From assembly GCA_003489085.1 (NCBI GenBank), contig DNJM01000030.1:6740-28609 (forward strand): a DNA stretch of 21,870 nt, written 5' to 3'. Below the pieces are notes generated by a model. That model had not been told where the DNA came from, did no database searches, and was given only the letters and a program-made list of their open reading frames with translations. Numbering within the stretch: position 1 is the first letter of the stretch; every line of letters starts with the position of its first letter. This document shows positions 17,289-21,870 of this stretch, in pieces. A program made the translations under genes and the position numbers. This DNA comes from Lachnospiraceae bacterium. GTDB taxonomy: Bacteria > Bacillota > Clostridia > Lachnospirales > Lachnospiraceae.

Positions 17289-17335
17289 AAAAATGATAAG
17301 TTTTTAGAAAATGGCACTAAAAACTTATCATTTTT
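17289..17335. terminator. Bidirectional terminator, perfect 19-bp stem
   Basis: Positions 17289-17307 and 17317-17335 are perfect reverse complements (19 bp, 9-nt loop) with A and T runs at the ends. It lies between the orphan fragment (plus) and fprA (minus, ending at 17358) and suits both. Confidence 0.85.
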
Positions 17336-17357
17336 CATTTGCAGTATTTTTCAACGA

Positions 17358-18512
17358 CTATTTGCAGAGCTCTTCAGCCAGTTCCTCCAGCTGTGCGGTA
17401 CTTTCTTCGTTCAGGGCAGACTTTATGGTAACAGTGGTTTCAGCGAGGGTAAGATTCTTGCAGCCTTCCAGCATTTTTTTCATCACTTTTGCTGCAGTAA
17501 CCGCCCAGCTTCCGTTTTCGATGAAGCCGACCATCCGGTTCTGGTAGTTCCGTTCTGTCAAGTGTGTGATAAATTCACGCATAAATGGGAAGATATCAGC
17601 GTTATAGGTAGTCGTAGCCAGAACCAGCTTGCTGTAGCGGAATGCATCCTCTACTGCCTCAGCCATATCTTCACGTGCCAGGTCTGCGGTAACGACTTTC
17701 GGGCATCCCTTTGCTGTCAGCAGCTCAGCCAGTTTTTCTGCGGCTCTTTTTGTATTTCCATAGACAGAAGTATAGGCAATCATGATGCCCTCGCTTTCTG
17801 CGACATAAGAAGACCATGTATGATAAAGACCAAGATAGTATTCCAGCTGATCGTTCAGTACAGGTCCATGCAGAGGGCAGATGGTCTGAATGTCCAATCT
17901 GGCTGCTTTTTTCAAAAGAGCCTGTACCTGCATACCGTATTTTCCAACGATGCCAAAGTAGTAACGGCGTGCTTCACAGGCCCAGTCTTCTTCCACATCC
18001 AGCGCACCGAATTTCCCGAATGCATCAGCTGTGAACATAACTTTTTCATAAGAGTCATAGGTCATAATTACTTCCGGCCAATGTACCATCGGGGCGGTAA
18101 CAAAAGTCAGGGTATGGATTCCCAGGGACAGGGTATCATTTTCCTTTACCACGATCTGTCTGTCTGCAAAATCAGTTCCGAAAAACTGTTTCATGATGGC
18201 AAATGCTTTTGCACTGGCAACAATTTTTGTATCTTTATACAGCTGCATGAAGTTTGTAATATTTGCAGAATGATCCGGTTCCATATGCTGAATGATTAAA
18301 TAATCCGGCTGACGTTCTCCAAGCGCATCAGCGATATTGTCGAGCCATTCCTGGGTAAAACGCGCGTCTACAGTGTCGAATACGGCGATTCGTTCGTCCA
18401 TGATTACATAAGAGTTGTAGGCCATACCATTTTCAACTACGTATTGTCCTTCGAACAAATCAATATCATGATCATTTACGCCTACGTATTTAATGTCATT
18501 GGTAATAAACAT
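17358..18512 (-). CDS. fprA: FprA-type flavodiiron protein (oxygen/NO reductase)
   Basis: Flavodiiron proteins reduce O2 to water or NO to N2O in the cytosol of anaerobes, using electrons from rubredoxin or similar. The 384-residue class A layout is clear. A metallo-beta-lactamase-like domain (1-240) carries diiron ligands His76, Glu78, Asp80 and His81 in HMEPDH, with His144, Asp163 and His215 as further candidates. A flavodoxin domain from about 243 has the FMN loop TSVYGNT. The start at 18512 follows AAAGGAGC; the longer start at 18548 lacks a site. It is monocistronic with its own promoter and terminator. Confidence 0.95.
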   Translation of the reverse strand: MFITNDIKYVGVNDHDIDLFEGQYVVENGMAYNSYVIMDERIAVFDTVDARFTQEWLDNIADALGERQPDYLIIQHMEPDHSANITNFMQLYKDTKIVASAKAFAIMKQFFGTDFADRQIVVKENDTLSLGIHTLTFVTAPMVHWPEVIMTYDSYEKVMFTADAFGKFGALDVEEDWACEARRYYFGIVGKYGMQVQALLKKAARLDIQTICPLHGPVLNDQLEYYLGLYHTWSSYVAESEGIMIAYTSVYGNTKRAAEKLAELLTAKGCPKVVTADLAREDMAEAVEDAFRYSKLVLATTTYNADIFPFMREFITHLTERNYQNRMVGFIENGSWAVTAAKVMKKMLEGCKNLTLAETTVTIKSALNEESTAQLEELAEELCK

Positions 18513-18575
18513 ACTAACTGCTCCTTTGATTTTAAATTTATCCGGCATTTAGAAAAATATGCTGAATCAAAAAAT

Positions 18576-18584
18576 ATTATAGCA
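18576..18584 (-). promoter_or_regulatory. Extended -10 promoter of fprA
   Basis: On the minus strand TGC followed by TATAAT (18581-18576) forms a consensus extended -10 about 65 bp before the fprA start. No good -35 is visible at the usual distance. Confidence 0.55.
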
Positions 18585-18612
18585 TACTGTTTAAAAAAGG
18601 AAAGAGTTTTGC

Positions 18613-18641
18613 TTGCACATAAAGAAGAACATGATTACAAT
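18613..18641 (+). promoter_or_regulatory. Promoter of the serine hydrolase gene
   Basis: TTGCAC (18613-18618), 17 bp and TACAAT (18636-18641) form a good promoter. Transcription would start near 18648, which excludes the earlier in-frame starts (18613, 18631, 18640) and supports the GTG at 18685. Confidence 0.5.
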
Positions 18642-18684
18642 GAAAGCGGAAATATGTCGTAACGAAAATGATAAGGAGGCTATT

Positions 18685-20550
18685 GTGCAAACATTAACGG
18701 AGCAGCTTTCAAAAATTCTGCGCATAGATCTGTCAGAGGCCTGTTCTTCCGCAGCATATGCGATTATGGTTGACGGACAGATCATTGCGGAAGATTCTAT
18801 GGGAAAACATCCCAATCACAGAGGAACTTACAATGTAGGCTCTATTTCAAAAGTGTATTGTGCTGTGGCGGTTATGCAGCTGGTAGAGAAGGGGATACTG
18901 GATCTGGACCGGCCGGTTTATGAATACCTGCCTCGTTTTACCATGCCGGATAAAAGATATAAAAGGATTACATTAAGACACTGTCTGAGCCATTCCTGCA
19001 GCCTGCCGGGGACGCAGTGGCGGTGGCTGGCAGCCGGAAGACCGCGTGAGGACTACTATGAAGAAGTATATCGGTTTCTGAGCCACAGTGCGCTTCATAG
19101 TACACCGGGAGATTTTTCCGTATACTGTAATGATGGCTTTACTCTGGCGGAAATGGTTGTCGCACAGGTGACAGGAATGGAATATGGAGAATACTGTAAA
19201 GAATACATCACTGAGCCAATCGGTGCATATTCCAGCAGACAGTCTTCACAGAGAAACAAAGTGTATCCGCATACAGCGATTGTAGGAATGCCGGAAGAAA
19301 GTATCGGACCGGAAGGTGCAGGCGGGATCGGAACGACTATGAGTGATCTTTGTAAGTTCGGACAGCTGTTCCTGATACAAAATGAAATCATAAGTGAAGA
19401 GAGCAAGCAGGAGATCAATAAAAAACAGGGAGCCACGTTTTTAAAGGAGGACGCCTACAGCACCCATTATGGTTTAGGGTGGGATTCTGTTGCCATGCCG
19501 CATACAGAGTATGATCTGGGCAGCGGTGTATTGGACAAAGGAGGCGGGACGGCGCAATTCTCTTCTCGCCTGGTGGTGATCCCGAAGTACCATGCTGTAC
19601 TGGCTATTTCTGCGACACTTGACTGTGGCTGCGATGTAAAAGAAGAGATTCTTCAGCTTTTTGCAATAGCGATGATGGAAAGAGGGATCAATATCTGGAC
19701 GCGCTGTCAGCAGATACCACAGCAGATAAAAGAAACGTACGAAGGTCTGTATCTGTCTTCCGGAAATTTCTTCAGGCTTACGATGCAGGGACCGCGGGCA
19801 GATGTGATTCGTGTGGATTCCAGAGGGGGAAGTCAGAACCTGTATACCAACCTTCTTTTTGATGGGACAAAGCTGATATGGAAACCGAATGATGCATTTG
19901 ATCTTACAGAGCATGATGGAAAACAATATCTGATGGGAGTTGTCCATGAGCGCCATTATCCGGTTGGCGTGAAAGCGGAAGGGTGCCGCTGTGAAGCATT
20001 GACAGAGGAGTGGAAAGCCAGATTAGGGAAGGAATATATTATTGCAAATGTTTTTTATGATGATATCGTAGGATCATCTCAGTTCAATGGAATTCGGCTG
20101 ACTTCTATGCCGGAAGTACCGGAGCTGTTGATTGCTTCTTTCACCGCTGAAGCAAGAAAGAAAACGCTTCCCTATTTTGAAGTACCGCTGACGCCGTATA
20201 TTGACGGTACATATTCGGAAGTATTGGCCTGTGGTGCCCTGCAGCTTCCTTATCATGCCGGAAGGGATTTGCTGAATCTGTATTTTGAGGAAAAGGATGG
20301 GATTGGTTTTTGTTATTCTTCCGGTTATCTGTACCAGGATGTGACATCCCTGCAGTCATATAGAGGACAAGGCTTTACAGATTCACAGCTCAATCAGATT
20401 TATGTGCTGGATCAGGGACTGGAGAAACTGCCGGATATTCCGGAGGGAAGGCGGATTCTGATTTTTAACGAGAAACTGAGTGTCATCTATGATAGCTTGC
20501 TGGAGGATTCTTTTACAGCAGTGCAGGCAGGGTACATTTCTTTGATATAA
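18685..20550 (+). CDS. Beta-lactamase-fold serine hydrolase with C-terminal extension
   Basis: A class C/PBP-like serine hydrolase. Ser53 and Lys56 in SISK form the SxxK nucleophile motif, Tyr147 and Asn149 in YCN form the YxN motif, and KGG at 285-287 fits the third motif. The catalytic domain covers about 1-330. Some 290 further residues form a C-terminal region, predicted beta-rich by eye, of the kind that follows such esterases. Length is 621 residues from GTG 18685, chosen for AAGGAGG 5 bp upstream. No signal peptide or membrane helix is seen, so it is probably cytosolic and more likely an esterase or peptidase than a wall enzyme or resistance beta-lactamase. It is divergent from fprA. 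Confidence 0.85.
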   Translation: MQTLTEQLSKILRIDLSEACSSAAYAIMVDGQIIAEDSMGKHPNHRGTYNVGSISKVYCAVAVMQLVEKGILDLDRPVYEYLPRFTMPDKRYKRITLRHCLSHSCSLPGTQWRWLAAGRPREDYYEEVYRFLSHSALHSTPGDFSVYCNDGFTLAEMVVAQVTGMEYGEYCKEYITEPIGAYSSRQSSQRNKVYPHTAIVGMPEESIGPEGAGGIGTTMSDLCKFGQLFLIQNEIISEESKQEINKKQGATFLKEDAYSTHYGLGWDSVAMPHTEYDLGSGVLDKGGGTAQFSSRLVVIPKYHAVLAISATLDCGCDVKEEILQLFAIAMMERGINIWTRCQQIPQQIKETYEGLYLSSGNFFRLTMQGPRADVIRVDSRGGSQNLYTNLLFDGTKLIWKPNDAFDLTEHDGKQYLMGVVHERHYPVGVKAEGCRCEALTEEWKARLGKEYIIANVFYDDIVGSSQFNGIRLTSMPEVPELLIASFTAEARKKTLPYFEVPLTPYIDGTYSEVLACGALQLPYHAGRDLLNLYFEEKDGIGFCYSSGYLYQDVTSLQSYRGQGFTDSQLNQIYVLDQGLEKLPDIPEGRRILIFNEKLSVIYDSLLEDSFTAVQAGYISLI

Positions 20551-20582
20551 AGAAGAAGGCGCAGGAATTTCTGCAGAATGGA

Positions 20583-20610
20583 TTGAAAAATGCTTTTTAT
20601 GTGCTATGAT
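20583..20610 (+). promoter_or_regulatory. Retron promoter
   Basis: TTGAAA (20583-20588), 16 bp and TATGAT (20605-20610) with an extended TGC (20602-20604) form a strong promoter. The expected start of transcription, 6-8 nt downstream, falls at 20616-20618, exactly where the a1 arm of the retron RNA begins. Confidence 0.7.
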
Positions 20611-20615
20611 AAAGC

Positions 20616-20820
20616 CAGCAGGAGCAATAGCAGATCCGGTATGCAAGGTGTTGTATCCGGTCGGACGGCGAGTCGCCGCCTGATTCCAGAAAAAGAGAAC
20701 ATAAGACTTTCAGATGCTCCGAGGTACGTCCGCACACGATGTGTGCATATGGTCCCGGAATCCGGGACCTGAGTACATCTGCGCATCTTACAGAATCCCC
20801 TTATTGTATTGCTCCTGCTG
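20616..20820 (+). ncRNA. Retron msr-msd non-coding RNA
   Basis: The arms a1 (20616-20629, CAGCAGGAGCAATA) and a2 (20807-20820) are perfect 14-nt reverse complements, placing the ends of the RNA together. The base after a1, G20630 in ATAGC, matches the branching guanosine that primes reverse transcription in retrons. The msr part has two hairpins: 20636-20660 (CCGG arms, one bulge, one G-U) and 20663-20680 (CGGCG/CGCCG, AGT loop). The msd part (about 20682-20806) has closing pairs GATTC/GAATC (20682-20686 with 20793-20797), TAAGA/TCTTA (20702-20706 with 20786-20790) and an outer stem 20711-20719 with 20771-20781. Two inner hairpins follow: 20732-20746 (GCACAC/GTGTGC) and 20751-20769 (GGTCCCGG/CCGGGACC). 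Folding is by eye; exact msd ends are unknown. Confidence 0.85.
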
Positions 20821-20870
20821 TATCTGTGCAGGATTCTTACATACTGCGCAGAAGAAAGGATATGCTGCAA

Positions 20871-21860
20871 ATGTCATCCGGACAATTATGGAAATACTGT
20901 ACGTCAGATCAGGTGAAAGAGGTGCTGCTGTCGCTGCATCTGTTGGATGGGGTGCCGATCAAAGAGGAAAAACGGCTGGCCTGTCTGTATGCGGTCAGCA
21001 ATCATACGGAGAAGCACTATCATTCTGCTGCAATTCCGAAAAAGAATGGACAGGTAAGGCGCCTTTTTGTACCGGATCCGCTGCTGATGCGGATCCAGAA
21101 GAATATCCTGCGTCATGTTCTGGCAGAGGAAGCTGTTTCAGAATATGCGACGGCCTACCGGGCAGGAAGCGCGGTCATAGAGAATGTACGTCCGCATGTA
21201 GGAAAGAAAAAGATTCTGAAGTTAGATATCCAGAGGTTTTTCGACCACATTACATTTCCTCTGGTATATCAGTACGCTTTCCCGGCGGTGCAGTTTCCGC
21301 CGGCCATCCGCCGGCTGCTTACCGAGCTCTGCTGCTATAAGGACTATCTTCCGCAGGGGGCACCGACTTCACCGGCGATTTCGAATCTGGTGATGAAGCC
21401 ATTTGATGAATTCATTGGCGCATGGTGCGCGAAACGGAAGATTACCTATACCAGATACTGCGATGATCTTACATTTTCGGGAGAGTTCGATGAAAAAGAA
21501 GTAAAGTGTAAGGTAAGAAGCTATCTGGAAGCGATGGGCTTTGATTTGAATCGTAAGAAGACAAGGCTGGCCAGGCAGTGCAGCAGACAGACGGTGACCG
21601 GTATTGTGGTCAATGAGAAGCCGCAGGTGAATCGGGAGTACCGGCGGCAGCTGCGGGCAGAGCTCTATTATTGCCGGAAATATGGAGTAAAATCACATCT
21701 GGAAAGAATCTATGGACAGAAGAGACAGATAGAGGATGAGGATTGTAAAACGTATCTGCGGCAGCAGCTTGGTAAGGTCAATTATGTACTGCAGGTCAAT
21801 CCGGCGGATCCTTATTTTTTTCAGGAAGTGGCAAGGCTAAAAAAGGAACTCAAGGAATAG
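20871..21860 (+). CDS. Retron reverse transcriptase
   Basis: The RT copies the msd part of its own RNA from the 2'-OH of the branching G, giving msDNA covalently joined to RNA. The 329-residue length is typical of stand-alone retron RTs. Visible motifs: IPKKNGQVRRLFVPD (55-69); the NAxxH-type motif as NVRPH (105-109, Ala replaced by Val); LKLDIQRFFDHI with catalytic Asp119; PQGAPTSP (161-168); YCDD (196-199); GFDLNRKKT (223-231); and VTG (242-244), which selects msr-msd RNA in this family. A thumb region follows to the end. No maturase or endonuclease domain is present, excluding a group II intron protein. AAAGGA (20855-20860) best fits the ATG at 20871; 20862 is an alternative. The gene starts 50 bp after a2. 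Confidence 0.93.
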   Translation: MSSGQLWKYCTSDQVKEVLLSLHLLDGVPIKEEKRLACLYAVSNHTEKHYHSAAIPKKNGQVRRLFVPDPLLMRIQKNILRHVLAEEAVSEYATAYRAGSAVIENVRPHVGKKKILKLDIQRFFDHITFPLVYQYAFPAVQFPPAIRRLLTELCCYKDYLPQGAPTSPAISNLVMKPFDEFIGAWCAKRKITYTRYCDDLTFSGEFDEKEVKCKVRSYLEAMGFDLNRKKTRLARQCSRQTVTGIVVNEKPQVNREYRRQLRAELYYCRKYGVKSHLERIYGQKRQIEDEDCKTYLRQQLGKVNYVLQVNPADPYFFQEVARLKKELKE

Positions 21861-21870
21861 ACTGAAGTAC

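Noticed and set aside
17265..18299. 344-residue plus-strand open frame
   Set aside because: It lies antisense to fprA, which has complete family motifs and a ribosome site; the antisense product is cysteine- and phenylalanine-rich with no recognisable domain.
20739..20870. Longer RT start at 20739
   Set aside because: It would translate through the msd and a2 arm of the non-coding RNA; starts at 20871 or 20862 agree with retron architecture.
20714..21340. 208-residue open frame overlapping the retron RNA and RT
   Set aside because: It is in another frame from the RT, crosses the structured msd, and shows no family features.
20871..21860. Group II intron maturase or diversity-generating RT
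   Set aside because: No maturase or HNH domain, no template/variable repeat pair seen nearby, and VTG plus the flanking a1/a2 repeat point to a retron.

Overview
The window looks like the chromosome of a spore-forming anaerobic Clostridia, most likely a Lachnospiraceae gut bacterium. Supporting signs are an intact spoIIR, a FprA-type flavodiiron protein, a Gram-positive dnaE next to pfkA, a CvfB-like S1 protein, strong AGGAGG ribosome binding sites, and BmrCD-like ABC exporters in marR operons. No rRNA, tRNA, CRISPR array or insertion sequence was seen.

Layout. (1) Positions 1-8616 form an ordinary, tightly packed, co-directional core block: ispE, a GntR/FCD regulator, spoIIR, an acyl-ACP thioesterase, a CvfB-like S1 protein, dnaE and pfkA, closed by an 18-bp-stem terminator. 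The first promoter carries two GTATAC palindromes that fit a GntR/FCD operator. spoIIR has a sigma-F-like promoter of its own, and pfkA has a promoter inside the end of dnaE. (2) Positions 8640-12590 (minus strand) hold an intact marR-ABC-ABC operon encoding a heterodimeric multidrug-type exporter with overlapping stop and start codons. (3) Positions 12690-15635 (plus strand, divergent) hold a second operon of the same design in which every gene has lost internal blocks: a MarR without its HTH, one exporter half with one deletion and a second half with three. (4) Positions 15756-17350 hold a membrane-anchored Asp-box (BNR) protein, an orphan 3' coding fragment and a perfect 19-bp-stem terminator. 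(5) Positions 17358-20550 hold the divergent fprA and a serine beta-lactamase-fold hydrolase. (6) Positions 20583-21860 hold a complete retron core: promoter, msr-msd non-coding RNA and retron reverse transcriptase.

The retron is the main discovery. The RT has YCDD, a VTG motif and an NAxxH-like NVRPH. The 320 bp before it contain a perfect 14-nt inverted repeat (a1 20616-20629, a2 20807-20820), a G directly after a1 in the expected branching position, two msr hairpins and a branched msd fold. A TTGAAA-16-TATGAT promoter would start transcription at a1. No effector gene lies inside the window; it may lie just past the right edge.

Starts were refined by ribosome binding sites. Family names come from recognition of conserved motifs, not from searches.
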